From Pegoplata infirma (lineage: Eukaryota > Arthropoda > Insecta > Diptera > Anthomyiidae), in assembly GCA_963921195.1 (NCBI GenBank), contig OY992537.1:56010313-56074312 (forward strand): 64,000 nucleotides of DNA. Direction: 5' to 3'. Of the stretch, positions 11,143-23,139 are shown piece after piece (positions within the stretch are counted from its first letter, which is position 1; every line of letters starts with the position of its first letter). The position numbers and the translations under genes were made by a program. Under the pieces are notes generated by a model. The model was given only the letters and a program-made list of their open reading frames with translations, did not search any database and was not told where the DNA came from.

Positions 11143-11704
11143 CACAGAAAAAAATATTGAAAAAAACAATTTGAGTAATCACTTGTTTAAATTTTTAAAT
11201 AAGATTTGAGTAATTTTTTTAATTGGCGCAATTAAAAATTAAAAAACAATATTTGAGTAAATAATTTAATAATTTTTTTATTTATTTTTTATTCTCTTCG
11301 TGTTTTGAATTCTCATTTAGTTTATTGTTTTTTGTATATGTATATGAAAGTTTGAAATCATCTTTATTAAATTTTCCTATGTCTTTAAGACATAAATAAA
11401 TATATTTGGTAAAGTTTGAAAAAACATTTTTCTTTGGAAAAAAAATGTGGAACTTTTTTAAACTTTTTAAAGATATAATTGATAAATTTTGAGTAAATTT
11501 TTACTTGACACAATTAAACAGTTACTTAAAAAAATCTAAAATTTTTTAATTGTGTCCATTAAAAATTTTCTAAAAGTTTTTAATAAGCATTTTATAATTT
11601 TTTATTAAAAATTTACTCAATACTATTAAATCGTTGACTGGTGCAAAATTGAGTAATTTTTTACTCAATAGTATTTAAAATTTACTCAATTTTTTTTTTC
11701 TGTG
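11143..11704. mobile_element. MITE with CACAG/CTGTG ends, TG duplication
   Basis: The ends CACAGAAAAAAATATTG and ATTTTTTTTTTCTGTG are inverted repeats; TG flanks both sides (11141-11142, 11705-11706). The interior is ATTTGAGTAA/TTACTCAAT-rich and palindromic. It lies in GGGTTTTTCTG...TGGGGAGAAAACC flanking sequence. Confidence 0.65.
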
Positions 11705-11772
11705 TGGGGAGAAAACCCCTTAAAACCCTGACAACATTGCCATCGTGACAAAGTCATTTGATACAAACATGT

Positions 11773-12369
11773 TTTTATACCCTCCAACCACAGTATGGGG
11801 GTATATTCACTTTGCCATTCCGTTTGTAACGCATCGAAATATCGGTCGGGGACCCCATAAAGTATATATATTATTGATCTATGATCGATTCTAAGACATT
11901 CTGTGAATGTCCGTCCGTCCGTCCGTCCGTCCGTCTGTAGATGGCACGATGCAGTCCAAAAAAAAACAGCAAGCCTCCTGTCTTATGGGGGAAAAATGTT
12001 CCCCTTTGAGGAACTAAACCAACCTCTGAAGAACACGATTTTTTTTACGTGTTTTTTATATTTTTGTTAAACAAATGAAACAAATTTATGAAAGAAGAAG
12101 TTCAGAGTACTGCACTAGGACCGGGGGACTAAAAACTTTGTTTTTTTTGTCGCCCCCCATTTTTAAGGCGTGGATATAAAAAATAGTTAAATTTTAAAAT
12201 TGTATTACTTTAGTTCAAAAATCATAACAAATAAATTAGTAAAAATTTTTCGAGTGGGGGATGTCCCCCACTGCCACCAACGAAGCCCGTCCCAAAAAAA
12301 TACGCCCCTAATTTTTTTTTTTACATGTTGGAGGGTATAAAAGATTCGTCGTTAACACTCTTACTTGTT
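11773..12369. repeat. mini-me-like element (type I)
   Basis: TATACCCTCCAACCACAGTA start, GGTCGGGGACCCCATAAAGT, five-unit GTCC microsatellite (about 11908-11934), and a terminus ATGTTGGAGGGTATAAAAGA followed by a shortened hairpin and CACTCTTACTTGTT. Confidence 0.75.
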
Positions 12370-12399
12370 ATATTTCTATTAATAATTTTTTGAATTTTT

Positions 12400-12728
12400 T
12401 TTCTACAAAAAAATAACCTACTTGTGTAGGTAAACACTAATGATATCTCATTAAAAAATACCAACAATTTAAAAAAAATTACTTAAACAAATCATTTAAA
12501 ATTTAAAGAATAATCAGTAGTTTTTACTTACAGAACAAAAAAAAATGTCTTTAAAAATTAAATGTTAATGGAAGTCTTTATTTTTTAGTGTGTTATTTTT
12601 GAAACAAAGGACAGAAGTAGTCATTAATGAACCCTGAACATCAAACGAATGTTTTTTCTTTTAATAACGACTAAACGTAAAACTTTTTAAATCAACTACA
12701 AACAGTTAATGATATAATTTTTTGAGTG
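12400..12728. repeat. MITE with TTTGAGTG end (partial)
   Basis: The right part CTACAAACAGTTAATGATAT and AATTTTTTGAGTG|TA matches the better preserved element at 59904-60300. The left end is unclear. Confidence 0.5.
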
Positions 12729-12940
12729 TATGATTTATTAGGTTTGCATCAAGTTATATATTGTTTTATATGATTATTTTTACTCGGCCATATTTTTTAA
12801 GCCATTTACGTTGTTTTTAATTGATTTTTAATTTTTCCCACAAAATTCTTTAAATTTTGGCATTTTTGGAATTTTTTTCAAAAATTTTTCAGTAATTTCT
12901 GTTTTTGTCAATTATTCGACCCAATTATTCGATGCGGTGG

Positions 12941-13930
12941 CACAGTGGCCGAAATGGCCAATCTAGCGGCGCTTAATTCGGAAATGTAAAATAATAAAGA
13001 CTAATGCATATTTGCGATTATAAAATTTATAAAGAATTAATTTTTAATCAATATTTATTTATTTTTATGTATTTTGGGAAATTTATGTGAATATTGGGAG
13101 GGTGGTTTGTATGAGGCCTAGAAATAAAAATGGTCACATTCCGTTAAAATTTAGAGCGATTGTTTATGAATATAAAAAACATTTATCGGTTGAATTTCAA
13201 TAGGATATTTTGAATACTATTGTTAGGGGTATTTAAGTAAAACTTGAAGGGGACATTTACATGGGGGCTATGGGTTAACATGGATTGATTTTGTCAAAAT
13301 TTAATAGGTTTTGTTCTTGCGGTAAAAGAAACTTAAATTTCGAATTTCAGCCAAATCGATTGAAAATTGTGGTCTGTATCGCGTTTATACTGTTTATTTG
13401 GACAGGCAGATTGGCCCTAAAAAACGAACAACTTGCGCGAACTAGCACGCCATACTGAAACGTCACAACAAAAATAACTCAAAATTATAAGCAAAACAGG
13501 AATTGGACCGAATACGATCGAATTTCAAAAGTTGCAGTCCATGAAACTATTGTTTATATCACAAATTTAAACTTCTATAATGAACTAATAATAAACTAGA
13601 TACACATAGGCCACAAACATTTATTTTTTAGTTAAAACATACCTTTTACTTTCAACTAAAACTTTTTGGCTCAAAATGTATAAACAATTGACTTAAAAGT
13701 GTCAAGAAAAACTCACTGAGTAATTAGGCCCCAAATTCCTTTAATACACTTGCTGCAGAAATTGTATATTTGATAACTTACAGCTGTGCGAATATTAAGA
13801 GAAAAACAAAAGTAAAAACGTTAATTTTCTCTGAAAAGTATAGGTAATCGATACAGTGCAAAACATTTATCAGTTTTAATTTTTTAATTTTGACTAAAAC
13901 GCCGCTAGATCAGTGATTTCGGCTACAGTG
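12941..13930. mobile_element. Transib-like non-autonomous element (copy 1)
   Basis: It begins CACAGTGGCCGAAATGG with CTAGCGGCG following, and ends CGCCGCTAGATCAGTG...TTCGGCTACAGTG. CACAGTG-type heptamer ends are characteristic of the Transib superfamily, ancestor of the RAG recombination signal. Its sibling at 34903-35773 has a 5-bp duplication; here the flanks (GGTGG/CATGG) agree only in part. The interior includes mini-me type III-like sequence (ATCGGGAGGGTGG analogue) and a decayed open stretch at about 13505-13600 shared with the sibling. Confidence 0.6.
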
Positions 13931-13941
13931 CATGGAAAAAA

Positions 13942-14037
13942 GTGCAGCATACTCAAAAAAAAAAAAGTGCAGCATACTCAAAAAAAGTGCAGCATACTTA
14001 TTTTTTTTGCAGCATACTCATTTTTATGCAGCATACG
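13942..14037 (+). repeat. Short tandem repeat, GTGCAGCATACTC unit
   Basis: Five copies of (G)TGCAGCATACTCA separated by A- or T-runs of varying length. Unit about 17-24 bp. Confidence 0.8.
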
Positions 14038-14204
14038 TATTTGATCTCCCAATTTTACTGATCGGCACATCCTATTAAGCTCGACAGTGCTTGGTAGAAT
14101 CGAACCTGTTGCACAGCGTAGTGAATAAACCCGATGTGTTGGCCACATAAAAATAATTCGAGGGTAAATCTTAATTATTACTCTCTAACAATAAGTGAAG
14201 CTAA

Positions 14205-14370
14205 AAATTTAATTAAACAATTAATTAAATATTTAATTAATTTTAAATTTAAAAACAATTAAAATGTTAATTAAAATAAATCTAAAAATTTAATTAAACA
14301 ATTAATTATACTAATTAAAAATTTAATTAATATTAAATTAAAAAACAATTAAAATTTTAATTAAAATAAA
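14205..14370. repeat. Two tandem AT-only repeats of about 82 bp
   Basis: Two adjacent copies of a unit built from AAAATTTAATTAAACAATTA and AAACAATTAAAATGTTAATT. It is self-complementary throughout. Confidence 0.65.
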
Positions 14371-14476
14371 ATATACGATATTATTTTTTGTGTTGTGGTG
14401 TCCCTCTAGTGGTGAAGTTTTAATTTTTCAGAAATTTAAATTTGATTTTTTAATCACATTTATTAAGATTTTAAAT

Positions 14477-15765
14477 ATTACACACAAAAAAAGCCTTGTA
14501 AAACGACGAGAAAAGTTTTTAGCTACCTCCTATTTGACAACAATTCCTTGTAATTTTACAAGCTTTTTACCAAAAAAATTGTGAATTTACAAATTTTTTG
14601 ACCCGATAAAACTTACAAGGATTTCGTGTTTTTACTAGATTTTGTGCTACCTCCTATTGTACGAAAACTCCTAGTAATAATTACGAGATTTTTTGTAATC
14701 TTACACGATTTTTACCAATAAAATTATAAATTTACAACTTTTGAATTTGAATTTACTATATTTATACCCTACACCACACTGTGGTACAGGGTATAATGAG
14801 TTTGTGCTGATGTTTGTAACTACCCGAAATATTGGTCCTAGACCCACTTTTAAGTATACCGATCGACTTAGAATCACTTTTTGAGTCGATTTAGCGATGT
14901 CCGTCCGTCCGTCCGTCTGTCTGTCCATGTAAACGGTGTAAACACGATACAGGTCGCAATTCTCGATCAATTGACTTGAAATTTAAAACTTAAGCCTCTT
15001 TTGGCCCAAGGACGAAGCCTATTGAAATTGGAAAAAATCGGTCCATATTTAGACCTAGCCCCCATACAAAGGTCCTCTTTAGTTTTGGCTCAAATGACTC
15101 TAATAGTCGCATTTTAATAGGTATCTTTTCAAAATTTGGCAGGAATTAATGTTTTATACACGCAAATCACCATTCCGAATTTTAAAGAAATCGAACCAGT
15201 TCTTCTAGTAGCCCCCATACAAACCACCTTCCCGATTTTCACATAAATCTCTCAATTTTCATGAAAATAGAAAATATTTAATTAAAATTCTGTTTGTGTA
15301 TGTTAAGCGCGTACTTTAATAACCTTATCAAATCTAATTATCATCGGACCATTTTGGACTTAGGTCCCATGTGGAAATTTCGCCCGATATTCAGTTGAAG
15401 CGATTTATTGTCAACAAAGAGAAGCCTATTCCACTCAAATTTGATTAGTGATTGCTTTTTACACTTATTAAAGATTTGACAAAATATAGATCTAATCAGT
15501 CCATGTTTGAACTTGGGACCCATGGTCCGGGAAACTCTGGTGTAGGGTATTATATGGTCGGTCTTGACCGACTTTAATTTTCTTACTTGTTTTTTTTAAA
15601 GAATGTTGGAAATTTGTAAAATTAAAAACAAAAATGTAAAATTACAAAAAAATTTAAATTTCGATCGAATTTTTTTCTTAAAAAACATGGAAAACTGTCA
15701 AATATTGGTAAAATGGTATTACGAGACTTTTTCTAGTAATTTGGCAAGGTTTTTTTTGTCAAGTA
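14477..15765. mobile_element. AGGAGGTAGC-family MITE, interrupted by mini-me
   Basis: It starts CACACAAAAAAAGCCTTGTA and repeats motifs CTACCTCCTATTTGACA, TTGTAATTTTACAAGC and TAAAACTTACAAGGA. After the mini-me insertion (14763-15591) it resumes with TGGAAATTTGTAAAATTA and ends with ATTACGAGACTTTTTCTAGT and GGCAAGG plus a T-run. Same family: 16425, 41027, 56576, 58467, 61455. Confidence 0.6.
14763..15591. repeat. mini-me-like element (type III), full length
   Basis: TATACCCTACACCACACTGT start, GTCY tract (GTCCGTCCGTCCGTCTGTCT, about 14898), conserved ATACAAACCACCTTCCCGAT, and end GTCGGTCTTGACCGAC hairpin with TTTCTTACTTGTTTT. Same family as 60444-61299. Confidence 0.8.
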
Positions 15766-16424
15766 TAAGTTTTTGTCCCAAATTTTATTTCACCAAAAAA
15801 TTTTTTCCCGCTGTTTTTTTTTTTTTTTCATTAACAAATTTTTTACAAAAAAAAAAACATTTTGCAACAATCTTTTGACATTGTGGAGTTTGTTAAATGA
15901 GTGAAAACAAGCCTTGTATTGAAAACCCTTAATACTTATCAATTATATTTATATTTTAAATGCATAAAACCAATTCAACAAATTTTTATTTGTTTTCACA
16001 AATTACTTATGCATTATTAAATATGTTCATTTCCTAGATATTATATAATAAACAAAAAAATAAAAATAAATTAAAAATTACAATAAATATATATTTAAGT
16101 TTTTATAACACTTTATAACACTAACCCCAAACAACTAAAAAAAATATAAATATTTATAACTAAAATAAACATTAAAAAAATCCACCAATATTATTCGTAA
16201 ACCCAAAAATCATCATCAGCAAACCCAAACACGCACTTAACAATTTTAAATTTATTGCCAAATTATTCTTTGTTTACAATTGATATTTTTTTTTTTTTTA
16301 AATAAACATGAACGAAAATGTTGATGATAGTTAGTTTCAACAATGGAGTAGACCGAAAAACTTTAATTCAAAGAATCCGGGGATATTTTTTTTAGGTCCG
16401 AACCAAAGGTTTTGTTACACACAA
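15766..16424. other. AT-rich stretch, no gene seen
   Basis: A-rich/T-rich sequence with no motif or open frame I can assign. Possible old MITE debris. Confidence 0.5.
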
Positions 16425-16920
16425 AATAAGCCTTGTTAAATTACTAGAAGAAGTCTCTTAATCCTATTTTACCAATATTTGACAGTTTTCTGTGTTTTTT
16501 AACAAATAAATTTGCGATCGAAATTCACATATTTTTTTTTTTGTAATTTTTTAAATTTCCAAGATAATTTACAATAAAATCTAGTAAATTCACGAGAAAT
16601 CCTTGTAAGTTTTATTGTGCCAAAGAAAGTTGTAAAATTGCAATTTTATTTGTAAAAAACTTGTAAAATTACAAAAAAATCTCGTAGTTTTAACTAAAAA
16701 TTCTTGTAAAATAGGAGGTAGCACAAAATCTAGTAAAGTCACGAGAATTCCTTGTAAATTTTATAGCGTCAAAAAAGTTGTAAATTTACAATTTAATTGG
16801 TAAAAAGGTTGTAAAATTACAAAACTATTGGTAAAAAGCTTGTAAAATTACTAAGGCAATTCTCGTCAAAAAGGAGGTAGCAAAAAATAAAAATAACAAG
16901 CTTTTCTTGCCATTTTTTTT
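16425..16920. mobile_element. AGGAGGTAGC-family MITE
   Basis: Starts CACACAAAATAAGCCTTGTT; has ATATTTGACAGTTTTCTG, two copies of AAAATAGGAGGTAGCAC/AAAAAGGAGGTAGC and repeated TTGGTAAAAAGCTTGTAAAA. The right end is near AACAAGCTTTTCTTGCC. Confidence 0.6.
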
Positions 16921-17299
16921 TCGATGATGAACCCTCGAGAAATTGTGAGAGAGAGAAAAAAAAGATCTACAATATTGAGGTTCATATTGCCGATAAGAAG
17001 TGTCCCACCGAACTGGTCCGACACATTTGAAATTCAGAATTATTATCGAAAAAAAAAAACAATTTTTTTTAATGCCTTAACATAAAATATCGAATTCTAA
17101 AACACTTCTTTATCGTTGGACTTCAACTTCTGCTTCTCAGGAAAATGAGTTGGATGATACTTTAAAAAAAAAAAAATATTAATTATATTTAGATGACTCT
17201 GGTTTTTGAATATTTCCGAAATTTTAATCTTTTTTATATATTGTTGGACATTATATTTATAATTGAAGTTTTATTTATTTCGGTTTGAGTCCATATTAA

Positions 17300-17514
17300 T
17301 TATTTCTAAGAAATACTTATTTTTGTTGTACAATGAGAAAATCTGAAAAAAATTAATTGACAATCTTACACACCTACAGTGACAATCGAAGAGTGCTGAC
17401 GAAGGAAGGGTGGCTTCTTCCGAAAGCTGTCGACATCTCCACTTAGCCTGTGTTGTCAATTAATTTTTTCAGATTTTCTCATTGTACAACAAAAATAATT
17501 ATTTGTCAGAAATA
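17300..17514. repeat. Long hairpin with GC-richer loop
   Basis: Left arm 17300-17363 (TTATTTCTAAGAAATACTTA ... AATTGACAA) and right arm 17453-17514 (TTGTCAATTAATTTTTTCAG ... AAATAA) are near-perfect complements of about 62 bp. The 89-bp loop has unusually balanced composition (GAAGGAAGGGTGGCTTCTTC, AAAGCTGTCGACATCTCC). Probably a fold-back element; the loop's origin is unknown. Confidence 0.75.
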
Positions 17515-17639
17515 AAAAAAAATGAATGCGAATTTTGTACTCTTGTCCAAAACATTAAATCATGATAATGTTTTGCGGAAGATTTGGGTGTACTTGCCAA
17601 AGCAAAGTTTTTTAAAAAAAAATAATGTTATATTACTTT

Positions 17640-17795
17640 GCTGTTCCATGCTAAACGAATTAAAATATCAGTCGAGGACCCCATTAAAAAAGCAAAAGAG
17701 CTGTACATTTCGTAATTGAGTGCAAAAAAGTGTTTTTACATTTTGGAGAGTATAAAAGATTCGGCACCAAAGAATATAACACTCTCACTTGTTTT
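17640..17795. repeat. mini-me-like type I fragment
   Basis: TTTGCTGTTCCATGCTAAAC and AAAATATCAGTCGAGGACCC match the type I start; TTTTGGAGAGTATAAAAGAT, a decayed hairpin and CACTCTCACTTGTT match its end. The middle is deleted. Confidence 0.6.
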
Positions 17796-17929
17796 ATGTA
17801 CATTTGATAAACAAATGGAAAATTTTTATGCGAAAAGCTTAGACTTTGTGAAAAAGTAGTTTTGGTTAAAAAATATTTTTTTTTCACGAAAAACAAAATT
17901 ATGTTAAAAAAAATTGAATGAACCCCAAA

Positions 17930-18610
17930 TTTTTGGTGAAAAAAAATTTTGATGAAAAAAAGTTTTTGATGAGTTTTTTGATGAAAAGAAAAATTTTTTG
18001 ATGTAAAAAAAATATGAAAAAAAAAAATTTGATGACAAAAAATTGATAGTAGAAGAATTTGATAAAAAAATTTGATGAAAAAAATTTATGAAAAAAATAT
18101 GATAAAAAAAAATTTATGAAAAAAAAATTTATGAAAAAAATATTTTGATGAAAAAAAAATTGATGAAAAAAAAAATAATGAAAAAAAAAATGATGAAAAA
18201 AAAAATTTATGAAAAAAAAATTTGATGAAAAAAAATTGATAAAAATTTGAAGAAAAAAGTTTGACGAAAAAAAAAATTTATGAAAAAAAAAATATTGATG
18301 AAAAAAAAGTTTGATGAAAAAAAAAAAAATTTATGAAAAAAAAATTTGATGGAAAAAAAAACTTTGATAAAAAAAAATTGATGAAAAAAAAAATAAAATT
18401 TCAATGAAATAAAAAAAAATTGATGGAAAAAATTAATAACAAAAAAAATTTGATAAATTTGACAAAAAAAATGATATAAAAAATTATGAAAAAGAAAATG
18501 TTTGATGAAAAAAAAAAATTTGATGAAAAAAAAAGTTTGATGAAAAAAAAATTGATGACAAAAAAAAAAATTATGAAAAAAAAAAAAATTTTTTTTTGTT
18601 CAAAAAAAAA
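17930..18610. repeat. Low-complexity (TTGATGAAAAAAA)n tract
   Basis: About 680 bp of irregular repeats of TTTGATGAAAAAAAA / TTTATGAAAAAAA, unit 12-20 bp with variable A-runs. Lys/Phe-rich open frames on both strands here are products of the repeat, not genes. Confidence 0.9.
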
Positions 18611-19149
18611 TATGTTACTTTTTATTCACCAGCTGGTGAAAAACGGCTTTAGTCACCACGAGGTGAATTATTATCTAAGTTACAAACCCAAGTTATTAAA
18701 ATATTTGGTTTTAAGAAAATGAAAATAGTAATTCTTGTCTTCTTTTTCGTTAATTGTTAGCTTCTATAGTCAAATTGAGGTGGCGTCCTGCAACTTTTTT
18801 AAAATTAGATACCAGCCTAAAAACATTATCATGTTAAAAAAAATTAATATGAACTTAAACCGAAATAAATGAATGAAATTTCCGAAATTTCAAAACCTTG
18901 ACTTCGATGCGAGTCTCAATTCTTTCTAATTGTCTTTTTTTCGGGCCACTCTATTATACAGTATTCTTGTATTTGTGTTCATTGTGCAAAAGTAAAGTGT
19001 TTATTTGTTTAATAAATAATATACTACACCAAAAATTGCATAATAATTCAACAACCTATTATGAATACAATAAACATGGGAATGAAATTGAAATTTATAT
19101 AAAAGTACCGACATACGCAGGGTCAGTCAAAGGGTTAACAGAAAAAACA
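18611..19149. other. No gene seen
   Basis: The plus-strand open stretch at 18898-19158 shows no recognisable motif. The sequence next to 19150 is likely 3' flank or tail of the minus-strand LINE. Confidence 0.45.
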
Positions 19150-21400
19150 AACAGCTAAAGTGCATAAAAGAGAAAAAAGGGGGTGCTACTATTATTAGGA
19201 TGGTATTTAAATGTAGGGATTTTTTACTTTGTGCCAACACTCAGGGGATGCCCCCTACTAACAGGTTATGAGGAGAAGGAAAGAGAGAGTAGTGTTTTTG
19301 GACATTTAAATTAAAATTTTTTAAATTGTAGCTGACTGGGGAAGACTTCTGCTGGCAGTTTATTCCACTTACGTCTTGGTTGACCGAGAAACAAATTTTC
19401 TCTGTAATGCATTTTGTGATACATTGGACAGTCGATAACGAACGGATGGTCCCGCGTCTCAGTGATGAGTTTGCCCATTTCAGCTGAACCATAGAAAAAT
19501 TACGCGCAACCCACATTTTGACGATGCTCCAATGTCATTGATAAGCTTCAACGCACTTATTTGCACCCAATCCATAACCTTTAGGATAGTCCTTGACGCA
19601 ACTGGCAGACTTGGAAGTTGTACTTCATCTTCGGTCGGATATAGGCAGTATAAATAGTGAGGAGATTAAACGGAGCGAAGTAATTCTTGCACGGTTTCAA
19701 GAAACCTCTGCACTTGAATGCTCTTTGAAAAGCATGTTGCTTCTAACGAACATCACATTGGATTTTTATGCCTAGAACATCAGGCGTGTCTGATCCTTCA
19801 AAAGCTATACCACCCATGTAAACAAATGCCGCTGATTCCACATGCCATCTGTGGGTGAACTTTGGGTCGTACGAGATTGTCTAAAGATCATTATTGATAG
19901 AGTCATTCAGTTTCTGCCTCATAACTTCAACCTTAGTAAGGCTTGGTCTATGATTAAAGGAAAAATAATGACAAATGTTGCTGTCATCTGTGAAAGAATA
20001 AGCAGAACCTTGCAGTATAACTGAATTAAACTGAAACTCATCCGATGATAACCCATCTATAACAACACATTTAAAGCGACATCGGGGAAAGCTTAATATG
20101 AATAGAGAGAAAACACTACCGAGGCCAAAAGCAATAAGCTCCGAATCGAGTGCACCGCTCCACACACGATTAAAGGCATTAGAAATAACTAGAGCAACCA
20201 CTTTGTTTTCACCAAATTGGTGAATAGAAGGACTCCAACGTTCCGAAAGAAACGCTAACAGGTCTCCCGTAAAACGAATTCTACGTATGGCCTTCGTCGA
20301 TTGCACAAAAGTAAATTATACTCCAGATAATTTTCCATGCGTAGAGCTTATTGCTGTTGGGAGGTATTTACCAGGCTTTGTATCCTCAACCTTTTTTGGG
20401 ACAATGGTTGCATTCCAGCAAGACAATGGTAGCTTTCCAGCAAAAGGGAAAAACTCCTTCCCGGTACGAGTAGCTATAAAGTGTTTCCAAAGGACAAGAC
20501 AACGATATTGCATACTATTTCAGCCGTAATACCATATGGCACCCGTTGACTTGTTTATGTTGAGATCCTCAAGAACCCCTATAATTGCTCCAGTTCAAAA
20601 AAGTAACTTAGACATAGTAAAGGATACCTTTTCGAGTTTCGGCATGTACGCATTCCTTGTCAGCAAAAATGTTAGCTTTATCAACCAGTGCCCAATTTCT
20701 GTAACTATGCGAAAAGTTTTCGCATCGAGAAAAAATTAATAATATTGTAGTCATTTAGTTTTCTACAGGGTGAGTACAATGATGCTAGTGTTAAAAACAT
20801 CGAATACAAAAAAGAAATCAAAGCTTTTTTCTGAATCACTCTGTGACATACTGGATGACTATAACGTTATTTTATTTTTTTCGATGCGAAAACTTCTCGC
20901 ATAGTTACAGAAATCGGGTACAGGACTGTGAATATTTGTTAATCCAGTATGAAAGTTTGTTGACCAAAAAGGTCTTACTAATGATTTCTTCCCAGTATTA
21001 TCCATTTGCCATACATTCTGCCGCAGCCTTAACATTGCCATCAAGACAGAGCTTCCAGTTTAAGTGCTGAAAGAAATCGCTAAGCTTATTGTCATTCCAA
21101 CTATTCTTTTCATTAACGAAAATAGAGCACTTCATTGCTGGTTATAAAGCACTACGAAGGTCCGAAAATAAAAAGGATGCATAAACGAGATTATGATCCA
21201 AGCTTCCGAGAGGCACAAGTAGCTAAACTTTGTATTTGTCAGGATGCGAAGTAAGAAAAAGATCAAGGATATTACAAAACTGTTTTTCTAGAGCTGCGAA
21301 ATATATTAATTTGAACTGTGGGTCGCATGACACATTCTTCTAATATAAATTCAAGGGACAGTGAATCTTTTTAAGGAAGAAATGTAGCATTTTCTCTGAC
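19150..21400 (-). pseudogene. Jockey-clade non-LTR retrotransposon ORF2, decayed
   Basis: Remnant of a Jockey-type LINE polyprotein (AP endonuclease plus reverse transcriptase, which nicks DNA and copies the RNA in place). Minus-strand order: endonuclease C-terminus PLGSLDHNLV with the catalytic Asp-His (about 21200); linker; pre-RT IGVLEDLNINKSTG (about 20580); WNATIVPKKVEDTKPGKYLP (about 20400); RT motif A as ALVISNAFNRVW, where both expected Asp residues are replaced (V and N); GLSSDEFQFNSVILQGSAYS, with a deletion removing the end of motif B; motif C as FTDDS instead of F/YADD; and C-terminus RKWNKLPAEVFP-like and HYSLFPSPHN (about 19270). Several frameshifts. A fold-back MITE interrupts it at 20686-20923. 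The 3' end GGGGGCATCCCCTGAGT recurs at 31240. Confidence 0.85.
20686..20923. mobile_element. Fold-back MITE (copy 2) inside Jockey
   Basis: Left CAGTGCCCAATTTCTGTAAC and right (inward) CTGTACCCGATTTCTGTAAC, then TATGCGARAAGTTTTCGCAT on both arms, about 50-bp terminal repeats. Related to 3726-4373 by the same palindrome and outer motifs. The terminal CAGTG/CTGTA recalls hAT ends, but I cannot find an 8-bp duplication. Confidence 0.75.
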
Positions 21401-21459
21401 CTATTTTCTGCTCTATCTAGCAGAAAAGGGAGTGGGGATAGCGCGGGGGGTTGTAGGGT

Positions 21460-22300
21460 AAGGAAATTTCAAAAAATGCCAAAAAATCTCAAAATTTTTC
21501 TAGAATTTTTGTATAAGAAAATTCTGAAAATTCTGTAAAAAATATCTGAAAATTTTCTTCAGGAAAAATTTGACAATTTTTCTACATCGAGAAATTTTCT
21601 ACACAAAAATACTCAGGAAGAGAATTTTTCTGTATAAAAAATGTCTCAGAATATGTTGCTTTTTGTTTAGGGAAAATGTCAAAGAATCTGCGACTTTTTC
21701 GATTTTAAAAGTGTCTTAGACTCTGAAACTTTTTCTTAAGGAAAAATGTTTCATAATCTGCGACTTTTTCTTTAAGAAAAATGTCCCGGAATTTGAAAGT
21801 TGTGTATGAGAAAATGTCTTTAAATTTCGAAATTTTTGTACGACGAGTTTTTTCTTAATGTCAGAATTTTTCGGTGCCTTAATGTCTGAGAATTTTTCTT
21901 CATGAAAGTGTAAGAGAATCAGAAATTTTTCTATAGCAAGAATTTCCTTATGGCAAAAGATTTGTTACGGTCAAACTGCTTCGAAACCTCTGAATTTTTC
22001 TATTAAAAAATGTCACAAAATATTTAAATTTTTCTTTAAGTAATTGTCTTAGAAAATTATTTTGAGAATGAAAAACTTTTGAAAACTTTAAAAATTAGAT
22101 AGCTTCTCTGTCTAAGATATATTTAAAATCTGACTTTTATTATCAGAATGGTGTTTTAGAACCTGAAACTTTGTCATTATTAGAAATTTTACCCAATTTA
22201 AAAAATTTTAAAAATTTTCTTAAGAAATAATTTCTCTAGAAATACATTCTCAAAATTTAGAAATGTTTCTACATTATTTACGTTCTGAGTTTCCCTGTAA
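21460..22300. repeat. Degenerate tandem repeat, TTTTTCT-AGAAAAATGTCTNAGAATCTG unit
   Basis: Roughly 20 diverged copies of a 35-45 bp unit with cores GAATCTGCGACTTTTTC, AATGTCTCAGAAT and GGAAAAATGT. It is the same unit as the clean array at 44395-44885, in the opposite orientation. Confidence 0.65.
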
Positions 22301-22337
22301 GAAAAACATTTTTAATACAAAATTGCAGGTAACTGTG

Positions 22338-22525
22338 CTTTAGCGTCCAACCCGAATCAAATTACGTCGCGTAAGGCGTAACGTCCAATAATTTTTTGTT
22401 TATAGAATTTAAATTTGAGGTACCTTAATCAAACGGACTTAAAAATTTCAAATTTGATGTATTTGTTTATGTTTTTTACGTCTTGCGCGAAGCAATTGAT
22501 TCTGGTTCGACCCTTAGTTTTTTCA
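22338..22525. repeat. Small inverted-repeat element
   Basis: GTCCAACCCGAATCAAATTA CGTCGCGTAAGGCGT at the left pairs with ACGTCTTGCGCGAAGCAATTG ATTCTGGTTCGACC at the right, about 38-bp arms with a handful of mismatches. Unassigned MITE. Confidence 0.55.
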
Positions 22526-23139
22526 GTTTTAATTTTATTCCACCCTAATGAAAAAAAAATTAAAATATTTTATTAAATTTTATTTAAATAAACAAAAAAC
22601 GCAAAATTTGTCAATTGTTAATAGATAAAACTAATAAAACAAGCAAATCACACAATAAACAAAATTACCAAAAATAATACTACGACAACATGATTAATAA
22701 ATCAAGTAAAACATGTAGTGTTTTTTTTTTTGCGTCTTACTTTATCATTAAATTACATGATAAATCATGCAACAAACTGTAAATACATCTCATTATTTGT
22801 TTTGTGTAAGAAAAATATATATTACCATGTGCGGTGTTTGTGAGAAATGTTTGCCGGCTGGCCATTTATAATAAATGCCAGAGTTGCAAAATCTATTGGT
22901 TTAAGAAGGGCCTTAACTACTCTTGCCAGCATTTTTATCAAAAGGGTATGAAATCGATTTGTATGGTGGTGTTCTACAAAATCTGCGAGTCGTCCTTGGG
23001 GAAAAAATCGTCAGTTTTCCAGATTCGCGAAAGCTGCTTTGTCAAGTATTCGTTTGTCCCACCTGATCCACGGCAACTATTTCTGTGCGTAGGAATAATA
23101 TCGATTGCTCTGACCCTTGAGCAGCTCTATGGATGAGGC
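22526..23139. other. AT-rich stretch and a short unassigned open frame
   Basis: An open frame at 22834-23136 (plus) is Cys-rich at its start but matches no family I know. Its 3' part grades into the LINE fragment that follows (EWDEGGPYVDT equivalent at about 23140), so it is probably the broken upstream part of that LINE. Confidence 0.4.

Noticed and set aside
14085..14150. Possible tRNA-like segment (GGTTCGATTCTACC on the minus strand)
   Set aside because: Only a B-box-like match; no A box at proper spacing.
18207..18722. Lys- and Phe-rich open frames on both strands
   Set aside because: They are translations of the TTGATGAAAAAAA low-complexity tract.
22834..23136. Cys-containing 100-codon frame as a host gene
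   Set aside because: No recognisable domain, no splice or promoter context, and it leads into a LINE fragment.
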